From an uncultured Spirochaetaceae bacterium (GTDB taxonomy: Bacteria > Spirochaetota > Spirochaetia > Sphaerochaetales > Sphaerochaetaceae), in NCBI GenBank assembly GCA_945910645.1, contig CAMDZB010000010.1, positions 1 to 44,997 on the forward strand: a stretch of DNA of 44,997 bases. The letters are read 5' to 3'. Shown one piece after another: positions 20,905-28,018 of this stretch (position 1 is the stretch's first letter; each line of letters begins with the position of its first letter). A model generated the notes under the pieces. That model was not told the DNA's origin. It did no database searches and saw only the letters and a list, made by a program, of their open reading frames with translations. The translations under genes were made by a program, and so were the position numbers.

Positions 20905-21936
20905 TTACTCTTTATTTGTTATTTTTTCAATAATTTCGGATGCATCTTTGCTCAATAAATAATCGTATGTAGTTTTTGGAACAAGCGCTTTTACACTCTC
21001 AAAATCGCCATTTTTAATAAGTGTTCTTACTGTGCTTGCACTCACTGCTGTTCCATCGATTTCAAGGCGTGGGATCACCTTTAATTCAATCCCTTTCTTC
21101 GGGAGTTCATCGCGCATTGTTTTATTGTAGATATCTGTGGTTTTTGAGAATGGCTCTTTCCCTACAAAGCGCTTTTTTATGTTCAGCGTTTTTGCAATCT
21201 CTTCAAACATTTCAATATCAAGACGTGAGTGGATCATAGAGGCTTCAGAGTCATCTTTTAAAAAGTACGTTGGAAAGGTTGCGTTGCTGATTAAATACGG
21301 GCCTGTGGAATGAACGTAGACGCCATTTAAGTCACTTACGCCCTTCTCTACAAGAGACAACCTCACATCTGATGGAAATATACTTTCATCCTCTGAGAGC
21401 ACAAATACGTGTAGAGTATCGCTCTCTTTAAGCGCTGTTTTAATAAGGTTAAGGTGTCCGTATGTGAATGGGTTTGCGTTCATAACGATTGCGGATGTGC
21501 ATCCAGTGCGCTTATACTTCTCAAGGCTCTGAAGATAGTTTTTAAAACCGTTCTTCTTGTTCTCCATGAACACAAGTTTATTGTCGATTCGTGCAATCTC
21601 ATAAAAGCCCAATGCTAAGAATGACACCGCACTCTCTATCTTTGTATATCCAAAGTAGTGGCTGTATCCTCTCTCAAGTTCCTTTTCCCTCAGAGCGGTG
21701 ACTATCTTTGCAATAAGGCCGCACCCCTGAAATTCCGTATCTACTGCAAGGCATCGCATTGTATTCTTGTAGAGACTTCCTGTTGCAACAACCCTTCCGT
21801 CGTCCGTCATCAATGCAGAGGTGTAGTCGAGAAACTTATCCCTCTTTATGCCTTCTTTTTGAAGGAGTTCATCAACCTGTTTTTGAACCTTGATGTTATC
21901 TTTTTCAACTTCAAATACTATTGCATCTTCTAACAT
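20905..21936 (-). CDS. citC: CitC, [citrate (pro-3S)-lyase] ligase
   Basis: This is a 343-residue enzyme that acetylates the thiol of the citrate lyase acyl-carrier prosthetic group using acetate and ATP, switching the lyase on. The N-terminal GNAT-like domain (about 1-130) and the C-terminal nucleotidyltransferase domain with NANPFTYGHLNLI (about 155-167) and SASTVRTLIKNGDF (about 302-315) match the CitC layout and length. The ATG overlaps the citXG stop by seven bases and has AAGGA eight bases upstream. No citD, citE or citF is in the window, so the lyase it serves must be encoded elsewhere. Confidence 0.92.
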   Translation of the reverse strand: MLEDAIVFEVEKDNIKVQKQVDELLQKEGIKRDKFLDYTSALMTDDGRVVATGSLYKNTMRCLAVDTEFQGCGLIAKIVTALREKELERGYSHYFGYTKIESAVSFLALGFYEIARIDNKLVFMENKKNGFKNYLQSLEKYKRTGCTSAIVMNANPFTYGHLNLIKTALKESDTLHVFVLSEDESIFPSDVRLSLVEKGVSDLNGVYVHSTGPYLISNATFPTYFLKDDSEASMIHSRLDIEMFEEIAKTLNIKKRFVGKEPFSKTTDIYNKTMRDELPKKGIELKVIPRLEIDGTAVSASTVRTLIKNGDFESVKALVPKTTYDYLLSKDASEIIEKITNKE

Positions 21937-23300
21937 TCATTTGATCCTTTTATGACTTCATTATCAAGGGTGTATAAAAAGTATGTGAGTGAGAGTAAAT
22001 CTGCAGAGCCGCCTGATGAGAGGTTATCCTTGATAAACTCGCGGTCTAGACTTTCAATGTCGTCCATTGTTGGATACGGATTCTTCTGAAGTAGTGCACT
22101 GATTTCATCCTTAACTTCTTTGGCCCTTTCCTCTGAGCTTCTTGCGATAAGCACAGTGTCATCAATGCTCTTTATGATGTAAAGAAGCGTTATTGAAAGG
22201 GCTGAATTGATATCATAGCCTTTTTTAAGTGCATCCTTCAGAATAGGATACGAGATGTTTCTGACAACATCAAAGCCGTTCTCAGCCTCGCCTCTTACAC
22301 CCCTGATGTTTGATTTTAGAAACAAACGCTCGCCGTTCGTCCTTGCATCATTAAGACCTGCATAATCGCTCCTCAGAAGGTCTTGACACATTGCTCTGAT
22401 TTCACTATAAACATCATCAAGCGTGTACGCTTTTTGAGATAGGCGCCCAAGGCATCCTAAGACTATGCCGAATATGAAGATCACGCCCTTATGAGTGTTA
22501 ACGCCATGAGTTGATGTGTACATAGTAAGCTCAGCCCGTTTGCCTTCGTCACGAAGCAGTTTAAGCGTGTAAGTGGCATCCTTATCCGCTGTTCGTCGTC
22601 CGATGTCGTAAGATGTGGTAAAATACGGGTAGAGTGAGGAGGTTGAACTCATAAACGTAAAGACATCCATATCGCTATGACTACCATTATTCACCCTGTC
22701 TACAAGGCCTGGCTTTGGCGTTGTGATGATTTCATAAAGTATGCTTTGAAGCGCAAGTGATACAATTTTTTGAGCGTTGTATTCAACAAGTGTTGTTTTT
22801 ATGATACGCATAGCCTCTTTGAATAGTTCATCCGCGCTATGAGTGCGATTTCGTCCGCAATCTTTGGCGTTTTTTGAGCATAAGAGACACTTCTTTTCAT
22901 TAAAGCCAAGTTCAGTTCTGCTCACTTTTACGCCGTTTTTAGATATTACATCAATGTCAAATAGCGTTCCAATTTTATAGAGTTCTTCACTTTCGAGCAT
23001 GGCCTGTTTTAACGCTTTTAAGGGTGCATCCACTACATAGAACGCCTCATCTCCTGTGAAAGCGTGATGTTCCTCGTGGTGTAGAAGGCGGAATCGTTTC
23101 ATCCTGAGTGTGCTTGTAATAAGCGTGTTTCCAAGATTAAATGCTCTTCTTATATCATCATTTGTTTTAATTGCGCCCGGAATGTTAAGTGTAAAGCTTA
23201 TCAATGGAAGATTATATCTCTTGAGAAGTTCATTCTGTTTGTACATTCGCCTTTCACGCCCTAGTGCCATATCAAGCACCGTGACTTCTCGTTCAGTCAT
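21930..23300 (-). CDS. citXG: CitX-CitG fusion for citrate lyase prosthetic-group synthesis and attachment
   Basis: This 456-residue protein joins two activities. The N-terminal CitX part (about 1-165) attaches phosphoribosyl-dephospho-CoA to the lyase carrier protein; it shows FTLNIPGAIKTN, LFDIDVISKNGVKVSR and CLLCSKNAKDCGRNRTHS. The C-terminal CitG part makes triphosphoribosyl-dephospho-CoA; it shows TPKPGLVDRVNNGSHSDMD and GVNTHKGVIFIFG. The CitX segment usually written GRLFDIDV here reads GTLFDIDV. I choose the ATG at 23298-23300 (MTEREVTVLDMALGRERR), overlapping the rsmI stop by eight bases, because the CitX domain begins directly after it. Two in-frame ATGs lie further into rsmI. Confidence 0.92.
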   Translation of the reverse strand: MTEREVTVLDMALGRERRMYKQNELLKRYNLPLISFTLNIPGAIKTNDDIRRAFNLGNTLITSTLRMKRFRLLHHEEHHAFTGDEAFYVVDAPLKALKQAMLESEELYKIGTLFDIDVISKNGVKVSRTELGFNEKKCLLCSKNAKDCGRNRTHSADELFKEAMRIIKTTLVEYNAQKIVSLALQSILYEIITTPKPGLVDRVNNGSHSDMDVFTFMSSTSSLYPYFTTSYDIGRRTADKDATYTLKLLRDEGKRAELTMYTSTHGVNTHKGVIFIFGIVLGCLGRLSQKAYTLDDVYSEIRAMCQDLLRSDYAGLNDARTNGERLFLKSNIRGVRGEAENGFDVVRNISYPILKDALKKGYDINSALSITLLYIIKSIDDTVLIARSSEERAKEVKDEISALLQKNPYPTMDDIESLDREFIKDNLSSGGSADLLSLTYFLYTLDNEVIKGSNEC

Positions 23301-23991
23301 CGTCTCTTTTCTTTTTGTCATCAGGGCACACGATGATAACAAATTCCCCTTTTATTGAGTTTCGATTTTTGTAGTCTTCATAGAGGTTATTGATGGTGTC
23401 TTTTTGGATCTCCTCATGCATTTTAGTAAGCTCACGTCCGATTACGGCAATGCGTTCTCCATCGATGTTTGAGAGCGCCTCTAGAGTCTTGATGATCCTA
23501 TATGGCGATTCATAGATTATGAACGCCTCACCACGTGTAAATAGCTCTTTAAGGCGCGTGTCGCGTTTTCCTGACGTCTTTGGTAGAAATCCTTCAAAAT
23601 GCCACGACTTTCCCACATTTCCTGCAGCACTTATGAGCGTAACAGATGCAGAGCACCCCGGAAGCGGCACAACCTTATAGCCATTCTTCATCACTTCTTC
23701 TGCAAGCCTGGCACCTGGATCACTCACACCTGGAGTACCCGCTTCTGTTACATAACATATATCGTTGCCATCATCCATTAGGTTGATGATACCTTTTGCA
23801 GCCTTAGCCTCGTTATGAGCCTCAATTGCAAGTAGACGCTTATCTGTTATATTAAAGTGATTGAGTAAGTTACGTGTGGTTCGTGTGTCCTCTGATGCGA
23901 TAATCTCTGTACTCTTTAACACATCCAATGCACGAAGCGTGATGTCTTTAAGGTTACCAATTGGTGTTGCAACAACATATAGTGTACTCAT
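23293..23991 (-). CDS. rsmI: RsmI, 16S rRNA (cytidine-1402-2'-O)-methyltransferase
   Basis: This is a 232-residue tetrapyrrole-methylase-fold enzyme that 2'-O-methylates C1402 in the decoding centre of 16S rRNA using S-adenosylmethionine. The N-terminus STLYVVATPIGNLKDITLRA and the IIASEDTRTTRNLLNHF and TEAGTPGVSDPGARL blocks are diagnostic. At 232 residues it is shorter than the E. coli-type form and lacks its C-terminal helical extension. It starts 15 bp after the ACT-like gene and overlaps citXG. Confidence 0.96.
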   Translation of the reverse strand: MSTLYVVATPIGNLKDITLRALDVLKSTEIIASEDTRTTRNLLNHFNITDKRLLAIEAHNEAKAAKGIINLMDDGNDICYVTEAGTPGVSDPGARLAEEVMKNGYKVVPLPGCSASVTLISAAGNVGKSWHFEGFLPKTSGKRDTRLKELFTRGEAFIIYESPYRIIKTLEALSNIDGERIAVIGRELTKMHEEIQKDTINNLYEDYKNRNSIKGEFVIIVCPDDKKKRDDD

Positions 23992-24006
23992 ATTCTCATC
24001 CTATTT

Positions 24007-24672
24007 TTAGAGAAAACTCTGCATTAAATTGTAGGTATCAAAGGCGTCTTGATTCTCTGTTACAAACACAAGCTTATTATGAGTTGAAAAGATCTCATAG
24101 ACGTTGATATTCTCAAAGAACAGGCGCTTTATCGCCTTGTATACTATGCCTTCTGTCTCTAAAAAGCCTCCTTGGAAGGTAATTACAATGGCTGTAAGGG
24201 ATGCAAAGCGTGAGAGGATCTCTTCGTTTTTGAACATCTCATCAGCAAGTGGTTGGTTCTTCCCACTTGTGATGATGGAGTATTCGCCTCCGCTCTCTGT
24301 GATGTTAAAAAAGTCATCAGTTTTTGAGACAATACGGGTGAACTGATTAACCTTGTCCTCAGTTCTTTCCTGGTTATCAAGGCTCTTGCTCTTAAAGTTG
24401 ATGGAATAGATGTTGTTTTTCATCACAACGTCGTATTTGATGTTGTCGTATCGTGAAGGATTTGGTATATCATCCTTCTCGAAGTCCACAAGTGCCCGCT
24501 TTATCGCAACTGCGATTGCCCCTTGTTTAACCTCATGACCTACGTATTTTTCGGCATCCGGGCGTACCATCTCGGATAATGCCTGCACGTTGATCGCTCC
24601 ATTTTTGAGATAGTAGAGCAACCACCTGTCTTCCAAAAGCATGTTTTTAATAAAAGTTGATAGCTTTACCAT
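24007..24672 (-). CDS. Uncharacterised protein with ACT-like C-terminal domain
   Basis: I do not recognise this 221-residue protein. The N-terminal third looks helical (DRWLLYYLKNGAINVQALSE, then VKQGAIAVAIKRALVDF) and could be a winged-helix-like or other small helical domain. A middle beta-rich part follows. The C-terminal 65 residues (from about 155) have the beta-alpha-beta rhythm of an ACT ligand-binding domain: a strand LTAIVITFQG, a helix EGIVYKAIKRLFFENI, a strand VYEIFSTHNKLVFVTE, and a closing helix. ACT domains usually bind amino acids. The ATG lies in the last codons of nrdR (7-bp overlap), so it is co-expressed with it. It could be a small regulator. Confidence 0.7.
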   Translation of the reverse strand: MVKLSTFIKNMLLEDRWLLYYLKNGAINVQALSEMVRPDAEKYVGHEVKQGAIAVAIKRALVDFEKDDIPNPSRYDNIKYDVVMKNNIYSINFKSKSLDNQERTEDKVNQFTRIVSKTDDFFNITESGGEYSIITSGKNQPLADEMFKNEEILSRFASLTAIVITFQGGFLETEGIVYKAIKRLFFENINVYEIFSTHNKLVFVTENQDAFDTYNLMQSFL

Positions 24673-25127
24673 TTTTTCAATCCTTTAATTGCTTTAATAA
24701 TCTCTTTGACATCCGAAAAATCCTTGTATACAGATGCAAAGCGAATATAAGCAACTTCAGAAAGTCCTTTGAGCGACTGGAGAATCTCATCTCCTATCTC
24801 TCGTGTACTAAGGACACCGTTATGATCTGATGCTATCTTGTATAATCGCATTGTAAGGTCTGAAAACAAATCCTCCTTTGCTTTACTGTCTAGTACCATT
24901 CCAGCAAGGGCAGTATTTATGCTGCGTTCAATCTTGGAGCTTTGGAACTTCTCCTTCTTACCGCTTTTCTTCATTACGGTGATGGTATCGTATGAGAGCA
25001 TCTCGTGTGTTGAGAAGCGCCTGTGACAGTCCATGCATTCGCGTCGTCGTCTTACTATTAGTCCGTTTGAAATCAGACGTGAGTCAACAACTGATGTGTT
25101 TTGAGATGTGCAAAACGGGCACTTCAC
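24666..25127 (-). CDS. nrdR: NrdR, transcriptional repressor of ribonucleotide reductase genes
   Basis: This is a 153-residue NrdR. The zinc ribbon has Cys3, Cys6, Cys31 and Cys34 with the RRRRECMDCHRRFSTHE block. The ATP-cone (about residues 47-137, starting ITVMKKSGKKEKFQSSKIER) senses dATP/ATP and controls binding to NrdR boxes at nrd promoters. The length is standard. The GTG start at 25125-25127 overlaps the fabD stop as GTGA, so it is translationally coupled. I saw no NrdR box in this window, and no nrd gene is present. Confidence 0.96.
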   Translation of the reverse strand: MKCPFCTSQNTSVVDSRLISNGLIVRRRRECMDCHRRFSTHEMLSYDTITVMKKSGKKEKFQSSKIERSINTALAGMVLDSKAKEDLFSDLTMRLYKIASDHNGVLSTREIGDEILQSLKGLSEVAYIRFASVYKDFSDVKEIIKAIKGLKKW

Positions 25128-26050
25128 TTTTCATCACCCTTAAGTGAAAGTATTAGCTCCTTGAATTCATCTACAGTGTCTGTTGAGAACAGCTTTGCGT
25201 CAAAATGTGACTTCTTACAGAATCCAACAAGGGTATGCCCTGTTCCTACCTCGATTAGAGTGTCATATTTTTCAACTTTTAGTATCTCAAGTGAGCGTGA
25301 CCACATCACAGGTGAGTAAATCTGCTTCTCAAGAAGTAACTTTGTATTTGTGCTGTCAGTTTCATAAATTCCGCTTACGTTTGGCATATATGGAGTTTTG
25401 AGTGTGGATACCTTTACAGTATCAAGGATCTTTCCAAACTCCTCAGATGCTGCCTTTAGGAGTGGCGAATGGAATGGTCCGCTTACCGGAACCTGGATCA
25501 CGCGCGCTCTTATTTCCTTAAGTTTTGCTGACGCCTCATCCACGCCTTCCTTCAGTCCTGTGATAGTAACCTGTCCGTCGTAGTTGTAGTTTGCAATCCA
25601 TACGTTATCTATCTTATCAACAACCTCTTCAACCTCGCTGTCCTTAAGGCCAATTACAGCAGCCATTGCCCCAAATCCCTTAGGGCATGCCTCCTCCATG
25701 ATACGTCCTCTCTCCTTTACAAGAAGAAGCGCTTGTTCATCCGTAAGCACACCTGATGATACAAGTGCTCCGTACTCGCCAAGTGAGTATCCGAGGTTAA
25801 CATCCGCTTTAATGTCGTACTTTTCAAGAAGTTTAAGCGTTGAAAGCGATACTGAGAGCATAGCAACCTGAGTGAACTGAGTGCGATTAAGGGAATCATT
25901 CTCTTCAAAGCAGAGCTTTTTTAAATCTATCTTGAGTACTTCTGAATATCTATCAAATGCGTTTTTGAACACCGGAAATTCATCGTAGTAATCCTTGCCC
26001 ATTTTAACTCTCTGAGCACCTTGACCCGGAAACATAAAAGCTGTAGCCAT
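25124..26050 (-). CDS. fabD: FabD, malonyl-CoA:ACP transacylase
   Basis: This is a 308-residue enzyme that moves malonyl from CoA to acyl-carrier protein to feed fatty-acid elongation. The N-terminal FPGQGAQ (residues 7-13), the nucleophile Ser89 in GYSLGEYGALV and the catalytic His194 in SGPFHSPLL are all in place. Arg at about 115 (KERGRIMEE) is the expected substrate-carboxylate ligand. It starts 8 bp after the orphan membrane protein and overlaps nrdR. No other fab genes are adjacent, so it is not in a fatty-acid operon here. Confidence 0.96.
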   Translation of the reverse strand: MATAFMFPGQGAQRVKMGKDYYDEFPVFKNAFDRYSEVLKIDLKKLCFEENDSLNRTQFTQVAMLSVSLSTLKLLEKYDIKADVNLGYSLGEYGALVSSGVLTDEQALLLVKERGRIMEEACPKGFGAMAAVIGLKDSEVEEVVDKIDNVWIANYNYDGQVTITGLKEGVDEASAKLKEIRARVIQVPVSGPFHSPLLKAASEEFGKILDTVKVSTLKTPYMPNVSGIYETDSTNTKLLLEKQIYSPVMWSRSLEILKVEKYDTLIEVGTGHTLVGFCKKSHFDAKLFSTDTVDEFKELILSLKGDEK

Positions 26051-26058
26051 AAATCCTC

Positions 26059-26799
26059 CTATTCCTGATTATGCTTGAGCGTATCCAAACAGAACGAGAT
26101 GAACGAAAGGAACATCAGAAGCGCTCCTACTGCGCTCACAAACGTATTAATTGAAATGATGAACATGAATATTCCAACAAGTGACATCAAATTATATAAA
26201 AGGTTCCAGATTCGTAGTGAAAACTGTATGTTAACAAGCGAAAGTATGTATGAAATTGAATGCACCGCTGAGGCGATAAGAAGGGCAAGAAGCATAAAGA
26301 AGAAGTGTATGTTGATATCAGCCCCACTTGGGACAACAAGAATCAAACATAGAGCTAGGATAAGCGAAATTAGTACGCTTGGCTTGTATCGATCCTTGCC
26401 GTGGAAAATCATGTTGTACTGATCGAGGAACATAAACACCATCGTCATTGTAGAAAAATAGTTACGAACATTGATGAAGATGCCGAGTGTATCAAAATAC
26501 GGAAATATCGAATAGAGGTTTCTTACACCAACATCTGCGATACAGTATAGTATGATTGTCATGTAACATAGCACGGAACATGCCTTACTATCGCTAAAGT
26601 TGAACGAGTGAACCATAAGCAAGATGTGAATCGTGGATATAAGGGCTACGAGGATAGAGAACGAGTAGTAGATCCAATTTATTCCCTCCCTCATCCTGTT
26701 GTTCATAACATCAGATATGATTATCGATATTAAAAAGAGCGCAAAAAGTATTACTGTGACTGTGGTGATTAAAACTCGTTTTTCCTTTGCTCTGATCAT
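26059..26799 (-). CDS. Uncharacterised multi-pass membrane protein
   Basis: This is a 246-residue integral membrane protein that I do not recognise. By eye there are seven or eight hydrophobic segments, at about residues 8-28, 39-62, 74-92, 113-131, 142-159, 166-190, 195-216 and 219-238, with short polar loops and a basic N-terminus (RAKEKR). That suggests an inner-membrane protein with a cytoplasmic N-terminus. No catalytic or transport motif is visible. The start has AAGG eight bases upstream and lies 4 bp after the symporter-like gene, so the two membrane proteins may function together. The eight-span layout loosely resembles 7TM sensory modules but lacks a linked signalling domain. Confidence 0.75.
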   Translation of the reverse strand: MIRAKEKRVLITTVTVILFALFLISIIISDVMNNRMREGINWIYYSFSILVALISTIHILLMVHSFNFSDSKACSVLCYMTIILYCIADVGVRNLYSIFPYFDTLGIFINVRNYFSTMTMVFMFLDQYNMIFHGKDRYKPSVLISLILALCLILVVPSGADINIHFFFMLLALLIASAVHSISYILSLVNIQFSLRIWNLLYNLMSLVGIFMFIISINTFVSAVGALLMFLSFISFCLDTLKHNQE

Positions 26800-26803
26800 G
26801 AAA

Positions 26804-28018
26804 TTACCTTACGTTTACGAAAAGCTCCGTCTCCTGTACGCCGAGGGCTGCCACTCCAAAGAATGATGCACCTGTGTCAATCATGGATGAAATGCTACTT
26901 ACCAGTGGTAAGATAGCAAACAATATCATTGCATAGTCTTTGCTCTCTATTCCAATAGCGTTAAGTGAGGTTGTCACTACAAATAGTACCTCAAGTCCAG
27001 GATGCATAAGAGCGCTTGCACCTGAGAGTGCAAGTACAATAAACGGAAGCGTAAAATACGCGCTGATATTAACAGCATAATCGTTATACTTTGCGATGAT
27101 GAACACCACAACAAAACTCACAAACGCAACTCCAGGACGTGCGCACAAGGTCAGGAACGGCGTCATACTTGCAGCGTTCTTCTTTGGAATGCCGTTTTCG
27201 TGTCTTAATACCACCTCTTCACTCGGGATTGAGAACAAAACATTGCGTGTAAAGAACGATGAAAGTGCTATGGATAAACTTGAAAAAGTGAGTGCAAAAG
27301 CTGTTTTCCTCTGAAAATGACTTCTGGTAAGGTACATGAGCGGATACACAACAAATAGAAGAACAAGAGCGCCAATAAAGAGGATAATCAGAAGGTTTCT
27401 AACCTCTTTCCCTACACTCTGAAATCCAATGCTCATAAACCAGAATGTGCCTATGAAAAACAACGCAAAATTATAAACACGCGCCATGAAGCGAGCAAAT
27501 CTAAATCCAATTTCAGTAAATGAGTTTAGAACAATATATGCAGGCCTGATCACATCAAGATCCGGCTTTGTAAAATAGCCAATCAAATATGAAAGAGCCA
27601 CTATGAGCAAAAGCAATTTATATGGGGATGAAAAGAGTCCGCCATCGCTAAATAGATCGTATGCAGATGTCATCCCTGAATCTATGATGTCGGATGGACT
27701 TGATGCAAAGTCTACATTCATAAATGTAGGGAATATAACAGACATAATGTACGAGAGCAGAACGGATACTACCATCGAAAGGATGCCCCAGATTATCGTC
27801 TTTAAAAACGTCTTAAAGAATGTCCCCTTTCGCCTTAAGGATGCAACTGATCCCACGGTTGTAAGTAGGGCAAAAAGGCAGGATATCATCACACCGCCTT
27901 GAAGAAGCTTATACGATACATTCTGGAAGAATTCCACCACAAGCTGTACATTTCTAAACGAGAGCGCCATAACGGCTGAGAGTATAAATGCCAAGAAGTA
28001 CGTAAGGCTATACTTCAT
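26804..28018 (-). CDS. Divergent DAACS/SDF-fold protein (dicarboxylate/amino-acid:cation symporter-like)
   Basis: This is a 404-residue polytopic protein. Its order of hydrophobic segments and the C-terminal run GASALMHPGLEVLFVVTTSLNAIGIE, then LVSSISSMIDTGASFFG, align by eye with the second hairpin and TM8 of GltPh-type symporters. The Asp of TM8 is kept (MIDTG). The following Arg that binds the substrate carboxylate is Ala, and the Asn and Asp of the Na+ site are Gly and Leu. The NMDGT motif of TM7 and the serine-rich first hairpin are also missing. The transported substrate, if any, is unlikely to be aspartate or glutamate. Of three ATGs in a row inside the end of the amylase gene, the third (28016-28018) has the best distance to GAGG. 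Confidence 0.6.
   Translation of the reverse strand: MKYSLTYFLAFILSAVMALSFRNVQLVVEFFQNVSYKLLQGGVMISCLFALLTTVGSVASLRRKGTFFKTFLKTIIWGILSMVVSVLLSYIMSVIFPTFMNVDFASSPSDIIDSGMTSAYDLFSDGGLFSSPYKLLLLIVALSYLIGYFTKPDLDVIRPAYIVLNSFTEIGFRFARFMARVYNFALFFIGTFWFMSIGFQSVGKEVRNLLIILFIGALVLLFVVYPLMYLTRSHFQRKTAFALTFSSLSIALSSFFTRNVLFSIPSEEVVLRHENGIPKKNAASMTPFLTLCARPGVAFVSFVVVFIIAKYNDYAVNISAYFTLPFIVLALSGASALMHPGLEVLFVVTTSLNAIGIESKDYAMILFAILPLVSSISSMIDTGASFFGVAALGVQETELFVNVR

Noticed and set aside
20867-20905. Earlier ATG of the MATE gene forming TAATG with the citC stop
   Set aside because: The extra 13 residues are not MATE-like, and the later ATG has AGGAAAT just before it. Coupling by TAATG keeps this alternative possible.
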